From the NCBI GenBank assembly GCA_007258455.2, contig VDFB02252616.1, forward strand, positions 123,611,760-123,675,759: a DNA stretch of 64,000 nucleotides, given 5' to 3'. A program made the position numbers and the translations under genes. Numbering within the stretch: position 1 is the stretch's first letter; each line of letters opens with the position of its first letter. Below the pieces are notes generated by a model. That model made no database searches and was not told the DNA's origin. It saw only the letters and a program-made list of their open reading frames with translations. Below are positions 1-11,848 of the stretch, one piece after another. Source of the DNA: Sequoia sempervirens (taxonomy: Eukaryota > Streptophyta > Pinopsida > Cupressales > Cupressaceae).

Positions 1-1117
1 TGGTCTAGATAAATCTTATTAAGTAAATACATTTATTTTATTAATTAATCTTTAATTCATCTACTATTAAATAAATAGAAATATTTATTTTATAGTTCAT
101 TATTCTAATTCTTCTATTTTCATCACATTCTTCTAATTCTTTCATTTTAATTAAATAAACAATTTCACATAGCTGCTTTATTTAATTATCTAATTATTCC
201 TTCTTAATTAAATAAACAAATCACATAGTTTTATTTAATTATCATTTTCCTTTTATTAAATAAACAATTTCAGATATTTTTTTTATTTAATAATTTTCAT
301 TCCTCCAAAATTAAATAATGAACAATTTCACATTGTTAATTTATTTAATATTCCAATTTTCCTCCAAAATTGAATAAATCAATTGAGCACATGTCTACAG
401 CTTATTCTCAACCAAAATTGAAACTTTCAATTTTGATTTAATTTTGCTTTATCCTTCCAAACCAATTTTGGAACTTTCCTGAGAGACTTGGCTCTTTTCT
501 TCCTCTTTTTCTTCTTGGTCATTTGGAAGAATTCTTTATCATTTCCATCTTCTTCTCCAACAAATTCATTATTCACTATCAATTTATCCGTATTGAATCT
601 CAACCCTTGGTTGTTGCCACATCACAATTGCTTTTTTGAAATCTATAAATACAGCCTTTTGCTACAAGAAAAGGATCCCACTTTTATGCAAACTTACTTT
701 GCAGAAATTAGCATTCATTAAACATTTGAGCAATTAAGCAATTTAGAAGCATTTTAAGAATAATTTAGTTTAGTAATCATGGCATTTGTAGTTGCATATC
801 ATTTCATTTAGCTTTCATTATCAACAATCCATATCATAGCTTTCACATCATTTAACTTTCAATATCATATCATTTAATCATTAGATCATTATCATTATCA
901 TATAGATTATAATTCTCGTTCACCAAGTTGTCACTTTGATAGTCATAGTGCACAAAATTTGAGAGCCACTTTGATCTATCAAATCCTTGGAGTTAGACAA
1001 CAATGGAATGAATTTAGAGATTTGATTATGATTTCAATTAGATTGATTTTCATTTGAATTCTCTAATAATGTTGCAATGAGAAGTGTTGTTGATTTTATT
1101 TTCATACTTTTTCATCA
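1..1117 (+). repeat. T1 5' LTR, first ~16 bases outside the window
   Basis: It aligns almost base for base with 8876-9991: same order of AT-rich blocks, same TATA segment, same end at CATCA. The 3' copy begins TGTATACACC at 8860, so 16 bases of this copy lie before the window. With those added, the two LTRs are about 1133 and 1132 bp. The right edge at 1117 is where similarity stops. No clear tRNA primer-binding site follows it. Confidence 0.9.
643..652 (+). promoter_or_regulatory. Probable TATA box of T1 5' LTR
   Basis: CTATAAATAC lies about 640 bp into the LTR and is kept unchanged in the 3' LTR at 9519-9528, whereas the bases around it differ between copies. Position and sequence fit the promoter of an LTR retrotransposon, with U3 upstream. 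Initiation here is inferred. Confidence 0.5.
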
Positions 1118-1539
1118 AATCGAGAACATTGTTACATCTAAAAATTAGTTTTACGACATTGACATCAATGAGGAATCAAATCAAATCACACCACTAAATC
1201 TGATTACAAACGCTGCTATAAATGAAAATGGGGTTAATGTTATCAAGATTTGAGAGAAGCAAGAGTATCAACTGGTCAACGTAACAACAAGGGGGCAAGC
1301 TAAAGTAATACTAAAAGGAGTTGCATCAAACACACATGTTGCTCCATCAATCCAATACAATATTGTTAATCAATTGAAGAAGATACCAGCACAAATTTCA
1401 ATCTTAGAACTCTTGAAAATAGATCACCTATGCACAAGGAGATCCTAGAACAAGCTCTTGTTGCTACAACAATACCCAATAACTTTGAAGTTTTACAATT
1501 CTAGGCTATGGTGGGACACTTAACTGCGCCACACTACTT
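1118..1539 (+). pseudogene. T1 leader and residual gag/pre-protease coding
   Basis: No reading frame is evident up to about 1270. From about 1279 one frame reads VTTRGQAK, then IQYNIVNQLKKIPAQISIL, resembling the stretch just before the protease in Tat elements (a conserved 'L..IPA..S...LL' segment). A stop follows near 1446 and another near 1502. The main capsid and zinc-knuckle portion expected of gag is not visible between 1118 and 1279, so most of gag has been deleted or is unrecognisable. Confidence 0.6.
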
Positions 1540-2067
1540 ATCATTTTTTAGCAAGATGACTTGTCACTCAACGACCCACACAATATTTCCCTCCGTATTG
1601 AGGTTCTCATTCATAATTTACACCAAGTCAAGCATGTTCTTATAGATGGTGGAGTTGGTTTGAATATCTATACTTTGAAACTTGTTCATGCACTAGGGTA
1701 TTCTGAAAATGTTATTGATTCTAAAAGGAAAATCACAATAAAAGCATATGATGATGAAGAGTGATCCTCCAAAGGATTGATTGTACTACCTACCCAAGTG
1801 GGACCGATTGTGAGATATAGTTTGTCAAGTATTGAATAAAGAATTGATGTATAACATACTTTTTGGGTGTCCATGGATTCACGACATGCAAGCGGTGCCT
1901 TCAACCTATCACCAATGCTTAAAGTTTTCATTCAATGGAAAGGAAATCACTATCCTCGTTGATTCAAACAATCTGCAACAATGTAACATGTTTAAGGCGG
2001 CTCAAGAAATTTTTGTACCTCACAATAGGGAAGCTAATATTCCAACTTCATCAAACAATGAAAAGTA
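1540..2067 (+). pseudogene. T1 aspartic protease domain (Tat type), broken
   Basis: The retrotransposon protease cleaves Gag-Pol. The active-site segment reads VLIDGGVGLNIYTL at about 1636-1677, matching the plant Tat form in which D-G/A-G-S/A replaces D-T-G-A. The flap side follows, with VGPI at about 1798. The conserved block ILFGCPWIHDMQAVPSTYHQ at about 1856-1915 is typical of Tat proteases. The frame changes between these two parts (stop at 1762-1764, new frame from about 1832), so the domain is not continuous. The downstream piece ends at a stop at 2066-2068. Confidence 0.8.
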
Positions 2068-3503
2068 GTTGAATGTTGTATCAAAATGGGTTGAGAAGAA
2101 GGACCAATCAAAGGCTAAAGTTATTGTTGATTCTACACCATCAAACAAGGGAAGTCAATTATATGATATATCAAAAATATTTGAGAAGAATAATCAATTA
2201 ATAGACAAGGGTATGGGAGAGTATTCCATTCAGTGTCTTTGAATCTTTCACAATCGTTGCCTTCTCCAAGGACTTATGGGAAGCCATCAATATCAACACT
2301 ACAATCATCACAATCCACCACACTTTTTTGAGGGTACATTTGTAAGGGTTGGAACCTTAGAGAGTGAATCTAAAGATAAAGTTGTCTTAAATTGGCTATA
2401 CAAGGATGAGGAAGCATCTACATCAACAACCCCTAACATTCAGATGGATCAATATGGAAAATGAAAGATAGTCCTAGAGAAAATGGGGTATGAAGGACAA
2501 GTTCTTGTTGGTAAAAGAAAAGAAGGTATCATAGAACCAATCCAACCTCTCACACTAACTCCAAATGACAAGACAGGGTTAGGATATAAAGCAGAGACAA
2601 AAGAAGGAGCAACTCAAAGGGTTGTGGAGCGAATCTTACAAATAAGAGATAGCAATGAATGTGAAACAAACTCTAATGAGTATGAGTGGGATTCATTGTC
2701 TGAGGAATCATGCCATGATAAAAAAAAATTGATGTAATACAAAGGTATACTCCAACGCATGAGGGGAGATAGAGCTTAGGGACTAGACCTCTTGTGTTTG
2801 GATCACAGAACATCAATGAATCAAGTGAGGATGGACATACTTCGAGCGAACTAGACGATCTGGAAGAGAGTAATGTCATAGATCTCGACCATGCTATCGA
2901 TCACCATGATGACATTGCTATTCTAACCCTCACCACCACTAACCTCAACCAATCTGAAGACTCTTTACCGTTGCTACACCCCGAGCTTATCGACTGGGAC
3001 CAAATTGAATCATTTAATGTCCCTATCTTTGTGAATGACAACACCATTGTTAACTATCTTTTCTCTGACAATCCTGACACAAGTTCTATTCATAAATCTC
3101 ATAACGACACTTCATGTCAGGAGGGTGTCAAATCTTCTAGCTACAAAACTAAAAAAATGAAAAATGGATCTAATGGTGAAAATCATCTAATGGCAGTGTT
3201 AGATCTTGAAAAAGTAAAAATAAGGAGTGCATCTGATGGTGAAAACCTCGCTGAGGAATCAAAGGATGGGGGATTTGACACTTTTCCAGAACATTACCAT
3301 GAGAGATCATCAGTGTTGGTGGAACCTACACAATCAATCAATATTGGAACAATGGAAAAAGCTAAGACTCTACACTTGGTAGCATCTATGACTGAACAGG
3401 AAAAGCCTGTGTTCACCAAGTTCTTTGAAGATCGCCAAATCAACTTTGATTGGTATTATTCTAATTTGATCGCCAAATCAACTTTGCTTGGTATTATTCT
3501 AAT
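2068..3503 (+). pseudogene. T1 protease-RT linker with a G-patch-like motif
   Basis: This is a chain of open segments (2276-2464, 2483-2737, 2794-3516) separated by stops. The middle segment reads MGYEGQVLVGKRKEGIIEPI near 2483, followed by DKTGLGYKA. This resembles the G-patch-like motif (GY.GQGLGK..QGI..P) found between protease and RT in several Tat elements. The third segment is rich in Asp, Glu and Ser and shows no domain I can name. It ends in MTEQEKPVFTKFFED, close to the RT start. A short internal duplication (ATCGCCAAATCAACTTTG) occurs at 3432-3449 and 3470-3487. Linker function is unknown. Confidence 0.6.
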
Positions 3504-4268
3504 ATGCCAGGCTTAGACCTAGTTCTTCTAATGCATCATCTATCTTTACCAACTAGAGTTAAACCGGTCAAGCAAAAATTAAGAAAAATGCACCCACATA
3601 TTACATTGTTGGTAAAAGTAGAGCTCAAGAAATTGTTGGACGCAAGATTTATCTGGTCTATTGATTATGTTGAATGGATCTCTAATATTGTACCTGTATC
3701 AAATCCAAATAACAGTATTAGGATATGCACCGACTTTAGAGATCTAAATAAGGCACGTCCCAAGGATGATTTTCCATTGCCAAACATTGATATAATTGTA
3801 GACTTGACTGCAAGACATGCCATGCTATCATTAATGGATGGTTTTTTCGGTTATAACCAAATCAAGATAGCACCAGAGGATCAAGACAAGATGGCATTCA
3901 CATGTCCATGGGGAATTTTTTGCTGGAATGTCATGCCATTTGGCTTGAAAAATGTAGGGGCTACATATCAGAGGGAAATGGCCACTATCTTCCATGACAT
4001 GATGCATACTTTTATGGAAGATTATGTGGACGATGTATTGGAAAAATCATATACCAGAGGACACCTTGAGATCTTAGACAAAATCTTCACTCGTTTAGGG
4101 AAATTCAATGTTAGATTAAATCCTAAGAAATGTGTATTTGGTGTCACATCGGCTAAGCTTCTAGGCTACATAGTCTTGGAGAAAGGTATTGAAGTAGATC
4201 CTACTAAGGTCAAGGCTATCATGGAGATGCTACCACCAAAGAATATCAGTCAACTGCAATCTCTATAG
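3504..4268 (+). pseudogene. T1 reverse transcriptase domain
   Basis: The 254-residue open frame carries the RT palm and fingers in order: KKLLDARFI, then VPVSNPNNSIRICTDFRDLN (the K..GK..R.C.D.RDLN region), DDFPLPNID, LSLMDGFFGYNQI (first catalytic Asp), MPFGLKNVGATYQR, and MEDYVDDVL (the Y-x-DD box with both catalytic Asp). NPKKCVFGV and LLGYIV follow, marking the thumb. The frame ends at a TAG at 4266-4268 and resumes downstream in the same frame, so RT and RNase H were one protein. KKDG/KKNG before the DFRDLN block has become NPNN. Catalytic residues are otherwise present, but upstream and downstream stops make the polyprotein non-functional. Confidence 0.93.
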
Positions 4269-4850
4269 GGAAGGCTACAATAAATCAGAAGGTTTATCTC
4301 TCAACTAGCAGACAAGTGTCATCCATTCAATCACTTGTCACATAAAGATGTCTCTTTTAAGTGGGATGAGACATGTGAAGCTACTTTCAATCAATTAAAG
4401 AAATATCTAATGTCCCCACCAATTTTGGTACCACTAATAGAAGGAAAGCCCTTATTACTTTATGTTGCAACAACTAAAATTTATTTGGGCACTCTACTGG
4501 CACAAGAGGATTTTGAAGGAAAAGAACGAGCAATATACTATATCAGTAGAACTTTAAATGGTTATGAGATCAATTACACTTTCATTGAGAAAGCATGCTT
4601 GGTAGTAGTCTTTGCGACTCAACAGTTGCATCACTACATGCTGACTCACAATATTAAATTAATAGCAAAAATTGATCCACTAAAGTACTTACTAAGCAAA
4701 GTTGCTTTAACATGAAGATTGGCCAAGTGGGTAATGCTCTTGAGTGAATTTGATATACAATATGTAGATCGAAGAACTATTAAAGGTCAAGTGATTGCTG
4801 ATCAATTAGAAAAAGCTCCACTACCAAATAATCATCCAATGCACATGGAG
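4269..4850 (+). pseudogene. T1 RT-associated RNase H
   Basis: The same frame as RT, with stops at 4266, near 4279 and at 4713. The connection segment FISQLADKCHPFNHL is followed by FKWDETCEATFNQLKKYL, SPPILVPLIEGKPLLLYVAT, the GTLLAQEDFEGKERAIYYIS block and AIYYISRTLNGYEINYTFIE. This order is the standard Ty3/gypsy RNase H. LTHNIKLIAKIDPLKYLLSK and WVMLLSEFDIQYVDRRTIKG close the domain. The first catalytic Asp, usually in Y.DAS, is not visible in LYVATTK, a change consistent with the reduced first RNase H of Tat elements. Confidence 0.85.
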
Positions 4851-4879
4851 TTTCTTGATACAAATGTTCTTGTTATAAC

Positions 4880-5260
4880 ACCTCAACAATGGATGTTGTA
4901 CTTTGATGGGTCATACACACAACATGAGGCAAGTGTGGGAATCTTGTTCATAACACCTCAAGGGAATACAATTCCAAAATAATATAGATTCATGTTTTCG
5001 TGCACCAATAATGTAGCTGAATATGAGGCGTTAATCATTGGTATCAAGGTTGCGGTTGAGTGAAAGATAATAGAGTTACAGGTCTACAGAGACTCATAAC
5101 TGGTTATAAATCAAGTCAATGATGATTATCAGATGAAGGATGATAAGTTGTTGCCTTACGAAAGAATGGTTGATGATTTCAAGAAGTATTTTTCTGAAAT
5201 CATATTTGAATAGATACCAAGAGCAGCTAACAAAGTTGTTGATGCTATGGCTACAATCAC
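4880..5260 (+). pseudogene. T1 second, archaeal-like RNase H domain
   Basis: After the first RNase H a second fold appears in the same frame: WMLYFDGSYTQHEASVGILF (catalytic D in FDGS), CTNNVAEYEALIIGIKVAVE (catalytic E), a short VYRDS segment (catalytic D), INQVNDDYQMKDDKLLPYER, then IPRAANKVVDAMA (final D). Stops at 4980, near 5061, near 5097 and near 5211 interrupt it. Known Tat elements acquired such an extra RNase H, so this supports the lineage call. All four acidic positions are still readable. Confidence 0.85.
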
Positions 5261-6636
5261 ATCTCTCTTGCAAATACTAGAGAAGCGGAGACGTTATGAG
5301 TTTATGGTAGAAAAAGTGTCCAATCCCGCTTATGACGATCCCAAATCTCAAACCATATGCCATATCATTGATCCTAAAACCTCCATCTATGGGAAGATTT
5401 ATGCCTACCTAAAATACAATATCCTTCCTCTTGATCTTTCCCACAATCAGAAGCGAAACTTCATACACCAAGCCACACAACATACCTTAATTGCTGACAT
5501 ACTTTACCATCGAGGTCTTGATGGAACTCTCTTACGATGTCTAGAATGTGACGAATCTGAGACAACTTTACATGAGATTCATGAAGGTATTTGTGGCACT
5601 CACCAAAGCGGTTTAACTCTAGTGAAGAAACTCCTTTGTTTGGGGTATTACTGGCCAACTATGGACAAGGAGTCCTTTTAGTATGCCAAGAAATTCCAAA
5701 AATGTCAGATCCATGGGAATCTTATCCATGCATCAGCACAAGAATTACAACCCTTTGCATCAACATGGCCCTTTTGTGAGTGGGCATTGGATCTGGTGGG
5801 TAAGATTCACCCGTCTTCATCAAATGGTCATAAGTTTATTATTATAGCCACCGAATACTTTACAAAATGGATTGAATTTGTGCCTCTAACAACTATCACA
5901 GGAAAACAAATCTCATCTTTTATCTTAAATTACCTCATTTGTCGGTATGGGGTTCCTCAGTCCATTATCACCGACAATGGCAGACCCTTTAAGAATCAAG
6001 ATTTCCAAGAATTGTGTGAGGTTCCACATCCAACATCGTTTATCAAAACCATACTATCCATAAGGAAATGGCCAAGTAGAGGCCTCCAACAAAACTATTC
6101 TAAAGATCTTGAAGAAAATGGTCAACGATGTTGGAGGTGATTAGCACATTCAACTGAATCTTGCTTTGTGGGCCTATAGAACCACTATCAGAACACCTAC
6201 AAGAGCTACACCATTCTCTTTGGTATATGGATCAGAGGCTATTTTACCTATTGAGGTTGAGATACCATCACTCTGGGTCTCATTAATGGGATTAATTTCA
6301 AATGAGGATTATCGAGTGTCTAAACTTCAAGAGTTGGAATTGTTAGATGAGCATCGCCAACAAGTTGTGGATCACCTAAAGGCATATCAATAGAGGATTT
6401 CAAGAAGCTACAATCATAGGGTAAAACCATGGGCATTCTAAGTTGGTGATCTAGTCTTAAAGGAAAACCCCCACAACCAACAGGAAGAGAAGAAGGGGAA
6501 ATTTGAACCCAACTGGTTAGGTCCTTTCATCATCATTTCAGACTACAGATCAGGAGCTTATCAATTGTCTACACCTGAAGGGGATTTTCTGGATGAATCT
6601 ATCAACAGCATCCATCTTAGGAAATTCTATACTTGA
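5261..6636 (+). pseudogene. T1 integrase, with frameshift
   Basis: The zinc-binding N-terminus reads HEIHEGICGTHQSGLTLVKK, then GYYWPTMDKESF and KKFQKCQIHG after a stop at 5680. The core carries WALDLVGKIHPSS (first catalytic Asp), ATEYFTKWIEFVPL, YGVPQSIITDNGRPF (second Asp) and GQVEASNK (Glu, in a shifted frame near 6075). The C-terminal part LWAYRTTIRTPTRATPFSLV begins near 6161 and continues through VGDLVLKE and WLGPFIIIS to SIHLRKFYT at a stop near 6634. The frame breaks at about 6030-6170, and further stops occur near 6138 and 6391. No chromodomain is visible, as expected for Tat. Confidence 0.9.
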
Positions 6637-8845
6637 ATCATTCAGTGCATGGGTAAAGTCTTGAAAAATACAAAAAAAATCAGAAAAAGTCTTGAAAAAA
6701 TGGTCGCCTTGATGAAAATTTGGGAAACAAGCATCTTGGTCACAACAAAAAAATCAATATATCAAGAAAATATATAAAAAAAGTAAAAAAAAATCATAAA
6801 ATTTGAAAAGTGCAATAAAAACAACTAGTGAAAACCTGGCAACAGGGGCTATTTGTGATAGATTAGTTGTTCCATCTATTTGAGCACGTCTTGATTGTTC
6901 GCCTTCACTATCATTCTACTTATCATTGAGAATCTCATATACATATCATGGCAATGTGGTCGTGTCTCACCCTAGCTTGGGGGAAAAATCCTGACTTCAT
7001 TGGGGGCAACAAACTATGAGCTAAACCAAATGGACAAACAATCAGTATGACAACTTAGCAAACACAACGATCAAAGCAAATTTTAACATTAAACAATCAA
7101 TTATCAATCAATAGATGATCAAAACATCCAAATCAAACAACTTAAATCAAATCAAATCTAAATGGATGATATTCTTTTGAATTATGATTTTATCGCCTTA
7201 GCTTGAATGTTCAACTGTTGTACTATTGATTTTTGTTATCATATCTTTGGAGCAACTCGATGTTGTATTGAACTAAAGAAGCAAGGAAGGAGTATGATTT
7301 TTATTTGTCTATTTTCTATGAATTAATCATTATTACTATGTGAATTGTCACGCGACGTGCTCTACCAAGTATCACTAATGACATTTAGAATTCACATAGG
7401 AAAATGATTGATTCTTGTTTGTTTTGAAATTCTCAGGTCATCTCAGTTTAATTATACCTAGATGCTTGTGCTAGCTTGCAATATCAAAAATCATGAAAGT
7501 AGTACTCAGGTCATCATGGTCTAAATCATACCATTGATGCTTGTACTCACTTTCAACAATTCAAGGGCTCAATGATGATGAAAGCACGACAAATCGACTG
7601 TTAAGATGACAATGTTGCATTTTAGATCTGCATGGTTAAAATAGATTGCATCCATATTAGTCTTGCATCTGCATTTATAAATTGTTTCAAAGATGGAAAA
7701 TTTCAATCTCAAAAGCTACGTGTATGTCCTCTCATCATATCACCATCTCTTCAATATTTCTTAGGATAATATAGATTTGTTATCCTAATCATCTCTTCGT
7801 TCATCATTTTATTTCATTTCAACATTATCGCATTTCCATCTAATCCTAATCTATTAAGTCTAGCACAAATCATCTAATCACATCCTTGGTTTTGTTCCTA
7901 GCCTTGTTACAAGCCTTTATCCAATCATCATTATCATCATCATCATCGAGATGTATCCTTCCCTATTCTTTTGTGTTGTTTCAGGATGTATCCTTTTGTC
8001 ATCAACAACACTTTTATCAGCATCATCAATCAATCTTGGCTTTCAACATGATTGTGGCAGCATCACATTTATCCTTGAATCCATTCGTGCTTGCTTACTT
8101 CTCATCTTCTCCTTCCATTATCTCTTCCTCATCCCATCCCCTCTCCTATCCATCACTTTACATCATCAATTCTCAGTACATTAATCAATCTTATACTAGG
8201 GCATATCAATCAGAGAAGTCAAACCACATCACCCAATCAAATTTGAATCCACCTGCACTAGACGTGGAAATCCTCCTATCATCACAAAATATCACAAATT
8301 AGTAATCTTGTCAATCAATTGAAATCAATCAGCCTATCAATCTGATCAGCTCTGGTGAGACTTTGATCAAATCTCATGAGCATAAATCTATCATTGCACC
8401 TCACCTATCATGAGGTCAATCAATCAATCAATCTATCATTGATCCTCACCTATCATGAGGCCAAGAAATCATCAATCTATCATTGATTCTCGCCTATCAT
8501 GAGGTCAATCATCATCAACATCTATCAACATCATCAAATCAATGGCTGACATGATCATCAATCATCAAAAGCAAGGAGAAAATCACAATTTTATCAATCT
8601 GGTGTCCATGTGCATCAATCAATCAACTGACAGGCTCAATCTTCTTTATCGAGAGATAAATCATTGAATCATCATGATATCATCAAAAAATCATAAAAAT
8701 AAATTTAAAAATTCATCGATTTATCTCCCGAGGGGGCATATATCTTGTTATCATTCAAAAATCAGTGTCTAGGGCATATTGGAAAATTTTTGTTGATGCT
8801 AGCAGCAAAATTATTCTTTGAACCAATGTGTAAACACATCACTTC
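6637..8845 (+). other. T1 3' non-coding region with short repeats
   Basis: No retroviral domain is readable here. The open frame at 7886-8302 is rich in Ser, Pro and Ile with no recognisable domain, and overlaps CATCAT-rich repeat sequence, so I do not call it a gene. A loosely duplicated block (GGTCATC, then ATACC, then GATGCTTGT) occurs near 7436-7475 and 7508-7550. ATCTATCATTG...CACCTATCATGAGG is repeated three times between about 8385 and 8505. The stretch is rich in CATCA and ATCAA. Long 3' spacers of unknown role are common in plant Tat elements. Confidence 0.6.
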
Positions 8846-8859
8846 AAAGAGGGGAAAAA
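8846..8859 (+). promoter_or_regulatory. T1 polypurine tract
   Basis: AAAGAGGGGAAAAA lies immediately before the TG that opens the 3' LTR at 8860. An uninterrupted purine run at this place primes plus-strand DNA synthesis in LTR retrotransposons. Confidence 0.85.
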
Positions 8860-9991
8860 TGTATACACCTAAAAATAGTCTGGATAAATCTTATTAATTA
8901 AATACATTTATTTGATTAATTAATCTTTCATTCATCTACTATTAAATAAATAGAAATATTTATTTATATAGTTCATTATTCTAATTCTTCTATTTTCATC
9001 ACATTCTTCTAATTCTTTCATTTTAATTAAATAAACAATTTCACATAGTTGTTTTATTTAATTATCTAATTATTCCATCTTAGTTAAACAAACAAGTCAC
9101 ATAGTTTTATTTAATTATCATTTTCCTTTTATTAAATAAATAATTTCAAATATTTTTTTTATTTAATAATTTTCATTCATCCAAAATTAAATAATAAACA
9201 ATTTCACATTGTTAATTTATTTAATATTCCAATTTTCCTCCAAAATTGAATAAATCAATTGAGCACATGTCTACAGCTTATTCTCAACCAAAATTGAAAC
9301 TTTCAATTTTGATTTAATTTTGCTTTATCCTTCCAAACCAATTTTGGAACTTTCTTGAGAGACTTGGCTCTTTTCTTCCTCTTTTTCTTCCAGGTCATTT
9401 GGAAGAATTCTTTATCCTTTCCATCTTCTTCTCCAACAAATTCATTCTTCACCGTCGATTTATCCAGATTGAATCTCAACCCTTACTTGCTGCCACATCA
9501 CAATTTCCTTTTTGAAATCTATAAATACAACCTTTTGCTATAGGAAAAGGATCCCACTTTTATGCAAATTTTACTCTGCAGAAATTAGCATTCAAGCATC
9601 TGAGCAATTAAGCAATTTAGAAGCATTTTAAGAATCATTTAATTTAGCAATCATGGCATTTGTAGTTGCATACCATTTCATTTAGCTTTCATTATCAACA
9701 ATCAATATCATAGCTTTCACATCATTTAACTTTCAATATCATATCATTTCATCATTAGATCATTATCATTATCATATAGATTATAATTCTCATTCACCAG
9801 GTTGTCACTTTGATATTCATAGTGCACACAATTTGAGAGCCACTTTGATCTATCAAATCCTTGGTGTTAGAGAGCGATGGAACGAATTTAGAGATTTGAT
9901 TATGCTTTCAATTAGATTGATTTTCATTTGAATTCTCTAATAATGTTGCATTGAGAAGTGGTGTTGTTTATTCACTCATACTTTTACATCA
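8860..9991 (+). repeat. T1 3' LTR
   Basis: It starts TGTATACACC directly after the polypurine tract and ends at CATCA (9987-9991), giving 1132 bp. It matches 1-1117 along its whole length with scattered substitutions and small indels, so the insertion is not recent. The next five bases, CTTAC, would be the target duplication, but the partner lies outside the window. Confidence 0.92.
9519..9528 (+). promoter_or_regulatory. Probable TATA box of T1 3' LTR
   Basis: CTATAAATAC is at the same place as in the 5' LTR (643-652). If active it would direct transcription out of the element towards the WNK remnant, whose 5' side begins some 500 bp downstream. Activity is speculative. Confidence 0.4.
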
Positions 9992-11770
9992 CTTACAGTA
10001 TCTACTCCTTCAAAGTCTTTGTTGTTGGTATTACCTTGCACTTCTCCATTTTGGCGAGCTATAGCCTAAAAACAAGTTGCACTCCGAACATAAATTTTCG
10101 ACGAGGGTTTTAGAGTATGCTGGGAAAAGTTTTCTATTGAGTTTTCTAGAAGAACATCTACAACGAAACAGGTACGGAAATTCATTTATTTTTCAGTTAT
10201 TTAGTCTGTGCTTTTTTGGTTTTCCTATTGATAATTTTCTTTCTGATTTGTTCTAGAGTGGGGTTTTGTTTATTAATTTCAGATGTTAATTGAATGTATT
10301 AGATGCTAATTAGTTTTACTGAATGATTTTGTTATTTATTTTTAGTCCCTTTTGGTTTTAATAGGATCTAGATTCAAGTTTGTTTTGTGTTTTATTTTGC
10401 ATGTAAAATAAATAATATCAAATTTTAGATTAGGGCTTTCTAAATTTTGTTTAGTTTGACTTTCGTTTGAAATTAAATTGGAAATTGATGGGATTTATTG
10501 GAATGATTGCTTGAGTTTTTTTTTTGGGATGAATTGCATGTAGTTATTGCAAAAAAACTCATTTGATCTTTTTCTCAATAAATTGTTCGTAGTTGTAGAA
10601 AATTCTGTTAATTAAAATTTATTTGGGAATTTAAGAGCTGTAAATCATTTTCTTTTAGGAACACTAGGTTTTTGGTGGATTTATTTTAGTTTAACACCAT
10701 TTCAAAATGTATTGCTTCTGATCTTAGAGTTTTTTTTTATTTGGAAGAAAATTGGTTGCAAAATTAATTTCAAAATGTATTGCTTCTAATCTCGGTGTTT
10801 GTTTTTGTTTGGAAGAAAATTGGTTGCAAAATTAACCTAGGGTTTTGCTTTGTGACTTATATTGAATTTCTATTATTGTGAACTTCGTTTTGCTTATAAA
10901 TTGTTTGAGGATGCCTTTTTGTATATTCCTATCTTCAAATTGAGTTAGTAATTTGTTTTAAATTTTTCTTTCTAATTATTTGACATCTTTAGTAAGATTT
11001 GCATCATGGATGGTGTGTTTGCTAGTGATTTAAAGCTTGGGATTGAATGATTGAACAATAATACACTATGATATGTCTTCAAAATGTTTGGATCTATTTT
11101 TGAAATTTTATTTTCATGGATTTTTTTTGTTTTAGATGTAGTTGGATATTACTTTATCATTGAATTTGGCATTGTTTCAATAATTTGCTATTAAATTATT
11201 GGAACATCAAATATTTTCAGTGAATTATTTTGTTGAAGGAATCCCTGCCTTCACAACCTAATTAAACAAAATGCAATTATTTGTCAAATTTTAGAAATCA
11301 ACATAATTTTAATGGCTTTTAATGATTTTCCTGGGTCATGGAAATGCACATTTTGGTATTAGATTAGTTTGAACTCATACATTTAGGGAATTTTTCCTAC
11401 CTTAATATTAGTTCACAACCAATTTATATGTAACTTTGGGCTTTTCTCTTGAATTAACAAAAATGTGTAGTCAAATTTATGATGTAGTAGCATAGTTTTT
11501 TTTAGCTCTTACTCGTTTTGGTGTGAGGGCTTATTTTGTTGGTTTGAGGATAAATAAATGGATCACAGTTAATAGTCTTCATTTCTAAATTTTGATTTTA
11601 TGTACGTGTTTCATGATATGCTTGTGCTCCTCTCTATAGCCACAGGATTCAAAGTGTTGTTTGTCTCTTTAGTAACCACTAAAAAGGCAAAGCCTCTTGT
11701 CTTTGTTATTTTTTCATCTTTTGAATTCAAGGAACAAATGTGTTTTTATTCATTCCTTTAGTCCTTAGAG
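9992..11770 (+). other. Possible 5' UTR exon and large 5' UTR intron of the WNK remnant
   Basis: No open coding sequence. The first ~170 bases are of mixed composition and end in AACAGGTACGG at about 10166-10176, a good plant splice-donor context. From there to about 11740 the plus strand is strongly T-rich, as plant introns are. A plausible acceptor (CCTTTAG or CCTTAG) lies at about 11755-11768, just ahead of the kinase start at 11849. A ~75-bp tandem duplication (containing TTTCAAAATGTATTGCTTCT and GGAAGAAAATTGGTTGCAAA) spans about 10690-10840. The exon-intron reading is inferred from composition and signals only. Confidence 0.4.
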
Positions 11771-11848
11771 AATTTGTGCCCTAGACCAGAGGACCCAGAC
11801 TTTGGTTTTAGGGGGCAAGGAGGTTTTCTCATTTTTTTGAAAAAAGAA

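Larger units (their letters stand above)
1..9991 (+). mobile_element. T1: Ty3/gypsy LTR retrotransposon, Tat lineage, degenerate, nearly complete
   Basis: Two direct repeats of about 1.13 kb (1-1117 and 8860-9991) flank a gag-protease-RT-RNase H-second RNase H-integrase order. Integrase after RT places it in Ty3/gypsy. A second RNase H-like domain (about 4880-5250) and a protease followed by a PWIH..AVPSTYHQ block are hallmarks of the plant Tat lineage (Ogre, Retand and relatives). Pol reads in one frame from 3504 to about 6030, broken only by stops, then shifts near 6030-6170. Most of gag is missing. A non-coding stretch of about 2.2 kb lies between integrase and the 3' LTR. The 5' target-site copy is outside the window, so the target duplication cannot be checked. 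It is non-autonomous as seen. Confidence 0.93.

Noticed and set aside
7886..8302. 138-codon open frame as a gene
   Set aside because: Ser/Ile/Pro-rich product from CATCAT-type repeats in the 3' spacer of T1; no domain, and an overlapping frame of similar character exists at 7951-8184.
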